From Sideroxydans sp. (GTDB lineage Bacteria > Pseudomonadota > Gammaproteobacteria > Burkholderiales > Gallionellaceae): 64,000 nt of DNA. Under the pieces are notes generated by a model. It ran no database searches and had not been told where the DNA came from. It worked only from the letters and a program-made list of their open reading frames with translations. Made by a program: the position numbers and the translations under genes. The number at the start of each line of letters is the position of its first letter. The stretch's first letter is position 1. The stretch lies in assembly GCA_028710605.1 (NCBI GenBank), contig JAQTTU010000011.1:62001-126000 (forward strand), given 5' to 3'. Positions 34,711 to 42,285 of the stretch are shown one piece after another.

Positions 34711-35835
34711 ATGTTTAAAACCCGTTTCAATTATTTCATCGCCGCCTCTTTCTTTGCCGCCGCTCCCGCGCTGGCCGACACGGCCAACGTCTCCATCTAC
34801 GGCGTGGCGGACGTGTCTTACGATTCTTTCAAAACCGGCAACAGCACCGCCGGCATCCAGGGCACGACCATCAACAAAGTTTCGAGCAACGCTTCGCGTA
34901 TCGGCTTTAAAGGCGCGGAAGAGATGGGCGCGGGGTTCACTGCGAACTGGCAGATCGAGTCGCTGGTGGCACTGGACAATGCGGGCGGCACGTTTGCCAC
35001 GCGCAACAGCTTTGCCGCCGTGACCAACAAAAGTTACGGCACGCTGTTGCTGGGTCGCTACGACACGCCGTTCAAGATCATCACGCGCAAGCTGGACAAC
35101 TTTGCCGACAGCATCGCCGATAACCGCAGCCTGTTCGGCACGGTGAGCGGCGTGTCGGCGAGCAAATCTTTTGTCACCAAGCAGCCCGATGTGCTGTCAT
35201 ACACCTCGCCGAATTTCGACGGCTTCGTGGCTTCGATCGCGCGCGTGAATCTGGCTGAAACCACGGTCATCAAAGCCTCGGACAAAACCGCCAGCGCGAC
35301 TTCGCTCTCCGCCGCCTACGACAACGGCACGCTGTACGGCGCATTGGGCTACGAGCTGCACAAGCTCGACACGGTGCGCGTGGGCGGCGAGGAAAAGGCG
35401 TGGAATGTTGCGCTGGCCTACAAGGTGGAAGATTACGCACTGGCGCTGGCGTATGAAAAAACCGGCGATACGCTGGGCGGCGCGGCGGCACCGACCGCCT
35501 GTGCGGCGCTGGCGGCGGGCGCGGATTGCATGGGGCACAGCGCGCTGTATGTCACCGGCAAATATCTGTTCGATGCCAACGCGCTCAAGATCGCCTACAC
35601 CAGAACCGGCAATCTGGGCGCTGCCGCCAACACCGGCGCAACCCAGCTCTCGCTCGGCTACGACCACCGCACCAGCAAACGCACCACGCTGTACGTGCTC
35701 TATACCAAACTGAGCAACGACAGCAATGCCAACTACGGACTGGGCAACGCTTCGTTCGCCTCCGCCGCCACCGCCTCCATCGGCGCGGGAGCCGATCCTT
35801 CCGCATTGAGCCTGGGCATGAAGCACGTGTTCTGA
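34711..35835 (+). CDS. Outer-membrane porin
   Basis: 374 residues. Signal peptide to ALA/DTANV, then the general Gram-negative porin pattern (NVSIYGVADVSYD, SRIGFKGAEEMGAGFTANWQIES, GTLLLGRYDTPFK) ending MKHVF with the terminal Phe. ATG at 34711 with AAGGAG upstream. Forms the end of the TonB operon, 71 bases after the di-heme gene; may have its own expression. Trimeric 16-strand porin expected. Substrate unknown, possibly molybdate or other anions. Confidence 0.88.
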   Translation: MFKTRFNYFIAASFFAAAPALADTANVSIYGVADVSYDSFKTGNSTAGIQGTTINKVSSNASRIGFKGAEEMGAGFTANWQIESLVALDNAGGTFATRNSFAAVTNKSYGTLLLGRYDTPFKIITRKLDNFADSIADNRSLFGTVSGVSASKSFVTKQPDVLSYTSPNFDGFVASIARVNLAETTVIKASDKTASATSLSAAYDNGTLYGALGYELHKLDTVRVGGEEKAWNVALAYKVEDYALALAYEKTGDTLGGAAAPTACAALAAGADCMGHSALYVTGKYLFDANALKIAYTRTGNLGAAANTGATQLSLGYDHRTSKRTTLYVLYTKLSNDSNANYGLGNASFASAATASIGAGADPSALSLGMKHVF

Positions 35836-35842
35836 TTTATCT

Positions 35843-35950
35843 CGGATAGTTCATTAGGCCGAGCGTGCTTGCAGGAGCGAGCCAGATCGCGAAAGCACTT
35901 CGCGAGCAAGCTCGCTCCTACTGTGAAAATACGGCTAATGGATAATCCGG
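35843..35950. repeat. Family C MITE-like element, copy 2
   Basis: CGGATAGTTCATTAGGCCG at one end, CGGCTAATGGATAATCCGG at the other, strong inner palindrome. Also an inner palindrome alone at 40611-40664. Confidence 0.8.
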
Positions 35951-35969
35951 GTTTATTTCAGGCGGCAAA

Positions 35970-35999
35970 ACAAAACGGGCACCGAAGTGCCCGTTTTGT
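35970..35999. terminator. Bidirectional terminator
   Basis: Stem ACAAAACGGGCAC, loop CGAA, stem GTGCCCGTTTTGT between the convergent porin and modA2 genes; T/A-rich edges on both strands. Confidence 0.85.
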
Positions 36000-36015
36000 C
36001 CGCGCCCTCACAACC

Positions 36016-36780
36016 TCACGGTATCTCGTAGCCGAACCCGCGCATCACCGCCCGCGCTTTCGCGCTCTTCAAAAAATCCAGAAGCGCCTTCGCCGCCGCC
36101 TTGTCTTTCGCCTTACTCAACAGCACCGCGCTCTGCCGGATAGGCTTGTGCATCTCGGGCGGCACTATCCACGATGAACCGGAAGTCAGCTTGCCGGCGC
36201 GCATCACCTGCGCCAGCGCGATGAACGCCAGATCGGCCTTCTCGCTCGCCGCCAGTTGGTAAGTCTCGATCACGCTTTCGCCCTTGCTCAGTTTTTCCTG
36301 AATCGCATTCCACATCGTCAGCTTGGTCAGCGTCTCTTTCGCCGCCACACCGTAAGGCGAATAGCGCGGATTGGCGATGGCCAGCGCGCTGAAATTTCCC
36401 TTGTTCAACACCGACGCTTTCTCATCCACCAGCCCCGGCTGCGCGCCCCACAACACCAGCCGCCCCGTGGCATACACAAAGCGCGAACCGCCCACCGCAA
36501 AACCATCCAGCATCAATTGCTTCGGCATCTCCTCGTCGGCGGAAAGGAACACATCGAACGCCGCACCGCTCCTGATTTGCGCATATAACTTGCCGCTCGC
36601 CCCCGGCGTGACTTTCAGCGTGTGCCCGCTCTCCTTCTGGAACAACACAGCGATGCGCTCCAACGGCGCGACGAAATCCGCCGCCACCGCCACACTCACC
36701 TCGGCCGCATTGACCGGCGAACTCAGCAGTCCGCACAACGTTAAGACCGCAACAGCAAAACTACGCAAAGAAATTGGCAT
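36016..36780 (-). CDS. modA: Second ModA-like molybdate-binding protein
   Basis: 254 residues with signal peptide (cut after VNA). Clearly ModA-related (VSVAVAADFVAPLERIAVLFQKESGH, YGVAAKETLTKL, ends MRGFGYEIP) but distant from the operon ModA. Transcribed alone. AGGAG before ATG 36780; a TTG at 36786 is not needed. No permease next to it, so it may use ModBC or a different oxyanion such as tungstate. Function thus tentative. Confidence 0.85.
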   Translation of the reverse strand: MPISLRSFAVAVLTLCGLLSSPVNAAEVSVAVAADFVAPLERIAVLFQKESGHTLKVTPGASGKLYAQIRSGAAFDVFLSADEEMPKQLMLDGFAVGGSRFVYATGRLVLWGAQPGLVDEKASVLNKGNFSALAIANPRYSPYGVAAKETLTKLTMWNAIQEKLSKGESVIETYQLAASEKADLAFIALAQVMRAGKLTSGSSWIVPPEMHKPIRQSAVLLSKAKDKAAAKALLDFLKSAKARAVMRGFGYEIP

Positions 36781-36961
36781 CCTCAACTCCTGACTCGAAT
36801 GGGGGCAATGATAGCAAGCATGAGGAAGCGCTGCGAAAAGTATCTAGGCGAATATCCACAATGACCGCCAATAGGGGAGCGGGTACGGTACAACCTGAAC
36901 AACACCAGATCGGCAACGCTTTGCCCCTAAGTCTTCCCCTAAAATTGAGGAGTTCTCTACC

Positions 36962-37276
36962 ATGTTTGAAAAAATGAAAGGCATCGGTTCGCAAGTGGCC
37001 AGCAAGGCGGGCGATGCCGTCGAGGGCGTGTCTGCTTCCGTCAAGGAAGGGGTCGGTTCGTTGGCGCAAACTGCAACCAACATGAGCAACTCGCTCAATG
37101 AAAAAGCCGTGCGCGCTTCAACCGCGCAGATGTGCAGCATTCTCGAAATCGCGATGGACGAACTGAAAAGCAGGCCTTTGTCGGCGCAGCCAGTCACGCT
37201 CAAGACAACGGTAAATATCGGGATCGCGGCGCTCGAAATGGAAATTCATTTGCCGCCAACCGCGCATGAGAATTAA
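36962..37276 (+). CDS. Unknown small soluble protein
   Basis: 104 residues, TTGAGGAG before the ATG. N-terminal amphipathic helix region (VASKAGDAVEGVSASVKEGVGSLAQ) like stress/LEA-type coils, then a helix and TTVNIGIAALEMEIHLPP. No known family. Alone on the plus strand between modA2 and a small minus-strand gene. Confidence 0.6.
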   Translation: MFEKMKGIGSQVASKAGDAVEGVSASVKEGVGSLAQTATNMSNSLNEKAVRASTAQMCSILEIAMDELKSRPLSAQPVTLKTTVNIGIAALEMEIHLPPTAHEN

Positions 37277-37308
37277 CGCGGCGACAATAGCAAGCAACCT
37301 CGCGAAGA

Positions 37309-37332
37309 TGCCCGTCAATAGGCGATCTACAA
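37309..37332. repeat. Family B unit
   Basis: GATGCCCGTCAATAGGCGAT single unit. Confidence 0.8.
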
Positions 37333-37340
37333 GCAGCCTC

Positions 37341-37562
37341 TCATTCGCCCATGCCGTCCGACATATCAATCAGGCAGAGGTCCTGCATCAGTTGCATGAC
37401 GACCACGCCCTGCTCGGGATCGCTGGTGTTGCCCAGTTCTGTCAGCGTTTGGAGGGCGTAGCCCATGTCGGTTGCCATGCGCCCCGCGTCGATTTCAACG
37501 CCGTGTTTTTTCGCGATTGTTTTTAGTTTGCCGATCAACTTCGCTGTGTCTGGATGGAGCAT
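37341..37562 (-). CDS. Small helical protein, paralogue A
   Basis: 73 residues from ATG 37562. MLHPDTAKLIGKLKTIAKKHGVEID; clearly homologous to the 74-residue protein at 39900-40124 (shared KLxGKLKxxAKKxGVxID, MxxDxxYA, LxxxLxLxxM). All-helix, cytoplasmic. Family not recognised. The longer frame upstream crosses the promoter of the divergent lipoprotein and is rejected. Confidence 0.7.
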   Translation of the reverse strand: MLHPDTAKLIGKLKTIAKKHGVEIDAGRMATDMGYALQTLTELGNTSDPEQGVVVMQLMQDLCLIDMSDGMGE

Positions 37563-37694
37563 TTGCGTTACCTGTTCTGTCAAAATTATTCTTTTCAATC
37601 TTGCCACGGTTGGCAAAAACTTCAAAGCCGACCGTTTGCTCGCGCTGCATGCTGCGCCTATACTCGCCCCAACTATTTCAGAGGGAATGCTTTG

Positions 37695-38759
37695 ATGCTC
37701 AAGCACTTGTGCGTGGCGGTGGCGATATTGCTGGCCGGTTGCAAAGGCGACGGCAATGTGTGGCGGAACGCATCCGTGCCCGTCATCCAGCCCGGAGCCA
37801 CGGTGCAACTGCGCGTGGTGCAGGCGACCAACCCGCGTCTGGCGCGCATGTCGCCGCAGCAGATGCGCATCCTGCTGGCTTCCGCGCAAAAAACCGTGAA
37901 GGAAAATTTCGGGGTCAATGTCGAGTTCACCCAGGTTGACGAGACGGGCATCGAACGCTTGTTTGCGCTGATTCCGCCGCGCGTGCTGGCCGAGCGCAAG
38001 CAATCAATTTACGACTTCAAATCCGGCATCGGCGACAAACAAAAATTGGCCGCAGGCATCAACGCCACACTCACCGAACGCGGCACAAAACTGGAGCAGG
38101 GATACGGCTATGCCAAGCCGTATCTGCCGGAAGTGCCGCCACCCAAAACCCTGATGGAATTTTCGGAATTATTGTCGCGGGTGATGCTGGAACGGCTGGA
38201 CAACTGGCGCAGTGTCAAAGCCGCCGACGGCGCGCCGGTGCTCGATGCCTCGCCCTACAACGAGTGGATTTATTGGGACACGCTGGGCTACGGCAAGCTG
38301 CCCTACGAGCTGGTCATCACCAATCAATTGCTGGCGAGCGCGGAATATGTCGATGTGGATATTCACTCGGCCATTCGCGGCGGCGTGTCGGTGGGCACGA
38401 CGACCTACAGCCGCGACAGCAAATTCGGCGCGTACATTTTCTGGAGCACTTTTCCGTTTCTCGATAATTCGGAAAACACCGTGCAGATGCGCGGCGGCGA
38501 AACCTATTCCGCCGAGGAAGCGGCGCAGTTGTCCGGCACCTATCTGGCGCACGAGATCGGCCATTTGCTGTTCCAGTTCGGCCACCCGTTCGGCCAAAAA
38601 TCCTGCGTGATGAGTCCCGTAAGAATGCTGCGCTTCCGCGCCTGGTCGCGGCAAATCGACAGCGCGGCTTGTCCCATCGGCAGCCGCCCGGAAATGAGCG
38701 TGGGCGCAGTTCCGCCTATTTTCAACAGCAACTGGCTGCGCATGGCGGGCGAGCCGTGA
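37695..38759 (+). CDS. Lipoprotein with zinc-metalloprotease motif
   Basis: 354 residues. Lipobox LLAGC at residues ~13-17 makes it a lipoprotein. Near residue 285 the motif LAHEIGHLLFQFGHPFG has the HExxH zinc site and a further His seven residues after the second His; SCVMSP follows and may act as a Met-turn, so a metzincin-like fold is plausible although the spacing differs by one residue from HExxHxxGxxH. ATG 37695 has GAGGGA upstream. Overlaps the next gene by four bases. Substrate unknown. Confidence 0.75.
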   Translation: MLKHLCVAVAILLAGCKGDGNVWRNASVPVIQPGATVQLRVVQATNPRLARMSPQQMRILLASAQKTVKENFGVNVEFTQVDETGIERLFALIPPRVLAERKQSIYDFKSGIGDKQKLAAGINATLTERGTKLEQGYGYAKPYLPEVPPPKTLMEFSELLSRVMLERLDNWRSVKAADGAPVLDASPYNEWIYWDTLGYGKLPYELVITNQLLASAEYVDVDIHSAIRGGVSVGTTTYSRDSKFGAYIFWSTFPFLDNSENTVQMRGGETYSAEEAAQLSGTYLAHEIGHLLFQFGHPFGQKSCVMSPVRMLRFRAWSRQIDSAACPIGSRPEMSVGAVPPIFNSNWLRMAGEP

Positions 38760-39271
38760 ACCCGAACATCACCCCCATCGCCGTCCCCGCCTCCAGCGAC
38801 ATCAGCGCGCAATTGCGTGGCGCGGATTTCTTCGACTGTTATGAAATGCCGCTGGCGCATGCGGGTCGGTCGGCGCTGGAAATTTATCTGGAGGTAATCG
38901 GCAGGACTCCGGCGTGGATCGATTTTTTGATGGCGATGCGCAACCGCGTGGTGCGGCTGTTCGGTTTGAAAAATCTCGGCGCGCTGGGCGAGCTGAAAAA
39001 AACCAAGGCCGCGTCCGAGTATCGCGTCGGCGACCGCATCGGTATTTTTTCGCTGCTGTCGCTGGCCGACAACGAGATCATCATGGGCGACGCGGACAAA
39101 CATCTTGAAGTGAAAGTGTCGGTGTGCAAACTGGCCGTGGATGGCAAAGAGTCTATCGCCACCACCACGGTGGTGCACATCCACAATCTGCTGGGTCGCG
39201 TTTACATGTTCTTCGTAGTTCCGTTTCACCGGCGCATTGTTCCGGCGATGCTGGCGCGGGCGAGTTTGTAG
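38756..39271 (+). CDS. DUF2867-like protein
   Basis: 171 residues from a GTG overlapping the lipoprotein stop. Contains FFDCYEMPL, FLMAMRNRVVRLFGLKNLG, DRIGIFSLLSLADNEIIMGDADKHLEVKVSV and VVPFHRRIVPAMLARA, as in DUF2867 domains. The stop codon TAG is part of the family G repeat. Function unknown, cytoplasmic. Confidence 0.75.
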   Translation: MNPNITPIAVPASSDISAQLRGADFFDCYEMPLAHAGRSALEIYLEVIGRTPAWIDFLMAMRNRVVRLFGLKNLGALGELKKTKAASEYRVGDRIGIFSLLSLADNEIIMGDADKHLEVKVSVCKLAVDGKESIATTTVVHIHNLLGRVYMFFVVPFHRRIVPAMLARASL

Positions 39272-39313
39272 GTCGGGTTTCAACCCGACAGTCGGGCTAA
39301 AGCCCGACCTACA
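39267..39313. repeat. Family G palindrome, copy 2
   Basis: TGTAGGTCGGGTTTCAACCC and mirror; supplies the stop codon of the gene before. Confidence 0.85.
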
Positions 39314-39317
39314 AATT

Positions 39318-39821
39318 TCAGGCTGCGCGCAGTTTCTTCCAGCGCAATTCCGATTGGCGCAACATGTTTTCTATCGGTCTCGACAGCAGGCTGCGCGCTT
39401 CCAGATAGGAGGCTGAAGTTTCGCCCAGGAACAGCGCTTCCAGATAAGAGATGCGCAGCGCGTCCTGCAATTCGGCATCGGCACGGTCGTACAGATCAAT
39501 CATCATGAACAGATGGCCGCGCACGGTGACCCAATCGCGTTGTTTGATGGCGGCGTTGGTGGCCAGCTTCATCGCGCCGACTTCCAGGTGCACGCTGCCG
39601 AAATCGCTGTCTTCGATACGCGCCGCGACTTCCGGCAGATACAGAGTGACTTGCTTGAGAAAATCCGCGCGCCCGATCTGCGGCTGGTTCTGCTGATGCG
39701 CCACCATGCGCCGCAATGAAAGAAAAGTTTTGAAATCGAGCGCGGGTTCGAGTGCTTGCGCGATGCTGTCGAAAAGCGGAAGTTCGGGGCGTTGCGCCGT
39801 GTGCGGGATTAGCTGGTTCAT
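39318..39821 (-). CDS. Unknown nif-neighbourhood protein
   Basis: 167 residues from ATG 39821. All-helical (PLFDSIAQALEPALDFKTFLSLRRMVAHQQNQP, VTVRGHLFMMIDLYDRADAELQDALRISYLEALF). No motif for metal or nucleotide. Same strand and 79 bases downstream of the small paralogue B, so possibly in the extended nif operon. Family not named with confidence. Confidence 0.7.
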   Translation of the reverse strand: MNQLIPHTAQRPELPLFDSIAQALEPALDFKTFLSLRRMVAHQQNQPQIGRADFLKQVTLYLPEVAARIEDSDFGSVHLEVGAMKLATNAAIKQRDWVTVRGHLFMMIDLYDRADAELQDALRISYLEALFLGETSASYLEARSLLSRPIENMLRQSELRWKKLRAA

Positions 39822-39899
39822 GATCGTCGTTCCCTGAGTTGGAATGACGGGCAACATAACAGCCGTTCGTTACAAGTTGATGACCAGAATCAGAACCGC

Positions 39900-40124
39900 C
39901 TACACTTCCGTAAAATCCATCGTCATCTCCAGCAAGCCCAATTCATGCAACAGCTTGAGGGCAATGCTCACCAGTTCATGATCGTCCGAATTGCTGAATT
40001 CTTTCAGGATGCGCTCGGCGTATTTCGAATCTTCGCCCATTTTCGTCAGGTCGATATTCACCCCCGACTTTTTCGCCAAAATCTTTAACTTGCCTAGCAA
40101 CTTCATTGTTGCTGTGTCGAACAT
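39900..40124 (-). CDS. Small helical protein, paralogue B
   Basis: 74 residues: MFDTATMKLLGKLKILAKKSGVNID, homologue of 37341-37562. Same strand as DUF6129 gene and nifY upstream. Unknown role; two copies near nif genes suggests local duplication and divergence. Confidence 0.7.
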   Translation of the reverse strand: MFDTATMKLLGKLKILAKKSGVNIDLTKMGEDSKYAERILKEFSNSDDHELVSIALKLLHELGLLEMTMDFTEV

Positions 40125-40231
40125 GCCGCGAATCCTGTGCTGATAACCATGAGGCTGACATAGTTACACAATTTACACCAGATTTTAAGCACCCTTACGG
40201 GTTACATGGTTTTCAAAACACGCACCACCTC

Positions 40232-40252
40232 TTGTAGATGCCCTATTGACGG
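40232..40252. repeat. Family B unit
   Basis: TGTAGATGCCCTATTGACGG, inverted relative to most units. Confidence 0.7.
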
Positions 40253-40299
40253 AGGGTTCCAGCCAGTTGCCCACCCGGGATTATTTTTGCACCTGCAAA

Positions 40300-40572
40300 C
40301 TAATTCTCTTCCACGCATGCCAGCACCACGCCGATGGCATGCAGCGGATCGTCGGTCAGGCTCAGGCAGTGCTCGCTGCCACCGACCAGATACAGATTGA
40401 AGTTGCCGCGTTGCAGTGTCGGTGGCAAACGCGCGGGCATGTCGTCGTCGTTGCAAAAAGTGAAACGCAAATCCGGCCAAGTTTTTTTCAACGTGGCCAA
40501 CGCCTGTTCGTTCAACGCGCCGAGTGACGCGGCGCTGTTGGCGATTTTCTCCAGTGTTTCGGGGACGATCAT
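40300..40572 (-). CDS. DUF6129-like nif-associated protein
   Basis: 90 residues. MIVPETLEKIANSAASLGALNEQALATLKKTWPDLRFTFCNDDDM-PARLPP, then FNLYLVGGSEHCLSLTDDPLHAIGVVLACVEE; this matches what I recall of DUF6129, a short family found next to nif structural operons. Alpha/beta, cytoplasmic. Follows nifY with a family C palindrome between. Confidence 0.75.
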   Translation of the reverse strand: MIVPETLEKIANSAASLGALNEQALATLKKTWPDLRFTFCNDDDMPARLPPTLQRGNFNLYLVGGSEHCLSLTDDPLHAIGVVLACVEEN

Positions 40573-40610
40573 GGATGTTCCATCCAGAACGATGTGGAGC
40601 GAATGTTTTT

Positions 40611-40664
40611 TGTAGGAGCGAGCTTGCTCGCGAAAGCGCTTTCGCGAGCAAGCTCGCTCCTACA
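40611..40664. repeat. Family C inner palindrome only
   Basis: TGTAGGAGCGAGCTTGCTCG and mirror without the outer ends. Confidence 0.85.
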
Positions 40665-40686
40665 GGTCGAGTTGTTTTGAAAATAC

Positions 40687-41397
40687 CTATTCATCTTCCG
40701 TCTCGGCAAAACGGCTCAGCGATTTTGCTTCCACGCCGAGAATTTTCGCCAGCCAGGGCGGCGGCGCATCGAGCACGGCTTGCAGACGTTGCAGCGCGAT
40801 TTCCGCCTTGCCGCCTTCCGGTGCTTTCACCGGATGGATATTGGCGCGCACGGCTTTGGCCGCCGCCGGGCCGCCTATGGATTGCACGTAAACGATCTGG
40901 CAATCCTTGATGAGATTGGCGCGCGCGACATTTTTATCGTCGGCATCGTCGGTCAGGTTGGTAGCGCGGATGTCGATCAGGCGAATCTCGTCGCGCCCGA
41001 CCTGATAAACCAGGAAGCGCGGACACGAGCCGAAGTGACCGTCGAGATTGGCCTCGGTGTTGGACGCAACCGCCACACGCAAACTGCCGGGCATGTCGCC
41101 ATCGACATAAGCCACCGTCGGCGGCAGATTTTCCGCATCGTCGGTTTGCCCCCACAGCAGGCGCACCGCCAGCTTGATCGACGCGCCATCCACGTCCGGC
41201 TCGACCGTTTCTTCGCCGGAAAGAATCAGTTTGAGATCGGCCACGGTGATCCTGGCCAGTTTCTCTTCGTTGATGGGCAACCCGATCTTGTCGCCCATCT
41301 TCGCCGCAAACGCACCCGCGTTCACGTTGTCCAGCACGCGCGCGGCCTGCGCGATGCGCAGCGCGGCGGTTTTGGTGATGACGGTGGTGGATGTCAT
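40687..41397 (-). CDS. nifY: NifY/NafY-type cofactor-binding protein
   Basis: 236 residues. N-terminal ~95 residues helical (AALRIAQAARVLDNVNAGAFAA, the NafY/NifY N-domain), C-terminal ~130 a NifX-like domain (LRVAVASNTEANLDGHFGSCPRFLVYQVG, CQIVYVQSIGGPAAAKAV, PPPWLAKILG). Such proteins carry FeMo-co and stabilise apo-MoFe protein. It comes after nifHDKT and a ferredoxin as in A. vinelandii nifHDKTY. Confidence 0.88.
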   Translation of the reverse strand: MTSTTVITKTAALRIAQAARVLDNVNAGAFAAKMGDKIGLPINEEKLARITVADLKLILSGEETVEPDVDGASIKLAVRLLWGQTDDAENLPPTVAYVDGDMPGSLRVAVASNTEANLDGHFGSCPRFLVYQVGRDEIRLIDIRATNLTDDADDKNVARANLIKDCQIVYVQSIGGPAAAKAVRANIHPVKAPEGGKAEIALQRLQAVLDAPPPWLAKILGVEAKSLSRFAETEDE

Positions 41398-41427
41398 AGT
41401 TACCTCTGTTTTTGCGCCACGCTCAAT

Positions 41428-41451
41428 CCGTTCGGCCTGAGCTTGTCGAAG
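41428..41451. repeat. Family H unit
   Basis: CCGTTCGGCCTGAGCTTGTC type. Confidence 0.7.
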
Positions 41452-41474
41452 GCCATTAAACCGAAAACAATTCA

Positions 41475-41618
41475 GCCACAGAGATCACAGAGGACACAGA
41501 GAAAGACGATCCTTCTCTACATTTCACAGGTTCACCTTAAAGGCAAATCTCTCACGTATTACAACTGCATTGGTCTTCTCTGTGATCTCTGTGTTCTCTG
41601 TGGCTAAATGCTTTTTTT
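41475..41618. repeat. Family E long palindrome, copy 3
   Basis: CACAGAG arms between the ferredoxin gene and nifY. Confidence 0.85.
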
Positions 41619-41626
41619 TAAATCTG

Positions 41627-41827
41627 TTACGCCGCGATCTGCGTGATGCAACCTTTGATCGGGCAAATCTTTACGCATTGCGGCTTGTCGAATTCGCCTT
41701 CGCATTCGGTGCATTCGGCGGCGTTGATTTTGAACACGCCCTTTTTGCTGCTGATGGATGCCGTCGGGCATTCCGGTTCACAGTCACCGCAAGCGGTACA
41801 CAGTTCTGCACTGATCTTCATTGCCAT
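41627..41827 (-). CDS. 2[4Fe-4S] ferredoxin
   Basis: 66 residues. Cys10/13/16/20 ([11 protein letters not shown]) and Cys39/42/51/55 ([17 protein letters not shown]), the second with the longer loop typical of nif-type FdxN/Alvin-like ferredoxins. AAGGAG stands 7 bases before ATG 41827. Probably an electron donor for nitrogenase or for NifB chemistry. Between nifT and nifY. Confidence 0.9.
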   Translation of the reverse strand: MAMKISAELCTACGDCEPECPTASISSKKGVFKINAAECTECEGEFDKPQCVKICPIKGCITQIAA

Positions 41828-41852
41828 GATGTTTCTCCTTTCATCGTTGAAC

Positions 41853-41908
41853 TCCGTTCGTGGTGAGCTTGTCGACTACCGACCCTTCGACAGGCTCAGG
41901 GCGAACGG
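41853..41908. repeat. Family H units
   Basis: Inverted pair CCGTTCGTGGTGAGCTTGTC / GACAGGCTCAGGGCGAACGG. Confidence 0.75.
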
Positions 41909-41921
41909 CACACTTAAATTG

Positions 41922-42146
41922 CTACTCTGCCGCATCCAGCCGCTTGGCGCGCAGCGAAATCGGCAGCTTCGCCGGTTTGCTTTGCGGGTCGATGTAATAC
42001 GTGCCGCCGTTGTTCAGCTTGATCTCGCCGCCCCATTTTTCCGGGCTGTCGAACTCCATCGAAACGATGTCGTCTTCAAGGTCGCGCTTGGGCAGGTAAA
42101 ACACGTACTCGGTCTTGCTGCCGCGCTGGATCATGATGTTGGCCAT
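41922..42146 (-). CDS. nifT: NifT (FixT/FixU)
   Basis: 74 residues starting MANIMIQRG; KDxYVFYLPKRDLEDDIVSMEFDSPEKWGG and NGGTYYIDP are NifT hallmarks. Small beta protein of uncertain role, always after nifK. ATG 42146 with GGAGC upstream. Confidence 0.92.
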   Translation of the reverse strand: MANIMIQRGSKTEYVFYLPKRDLEDDIVSMEFDSPEKWGGEIKLNNGGTYYIDPQSKPAKLPISLRAKRLDAAE

Positions 42147-42285
42147 TGCTGCTCCTTTCGTCGCCGAGAAGGGGGAAGAGTGAAGGGGGAAGGGTAACTG
42201 CGGTTTCGGTTTTACCCTTGAGCGCCGCAGGCGCGATCCCTTCCCCCTTCTCCCTTCCCTAACTTCCCTTCCCCCTTCTCGTGCG

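Noticed and set aside
36900-36925. CGGCAACGCTTTGC as a sigma-54 promoter for the gene at 36962
   Set aside because: GG to GC spacing is one base short and the -24 box is poor.
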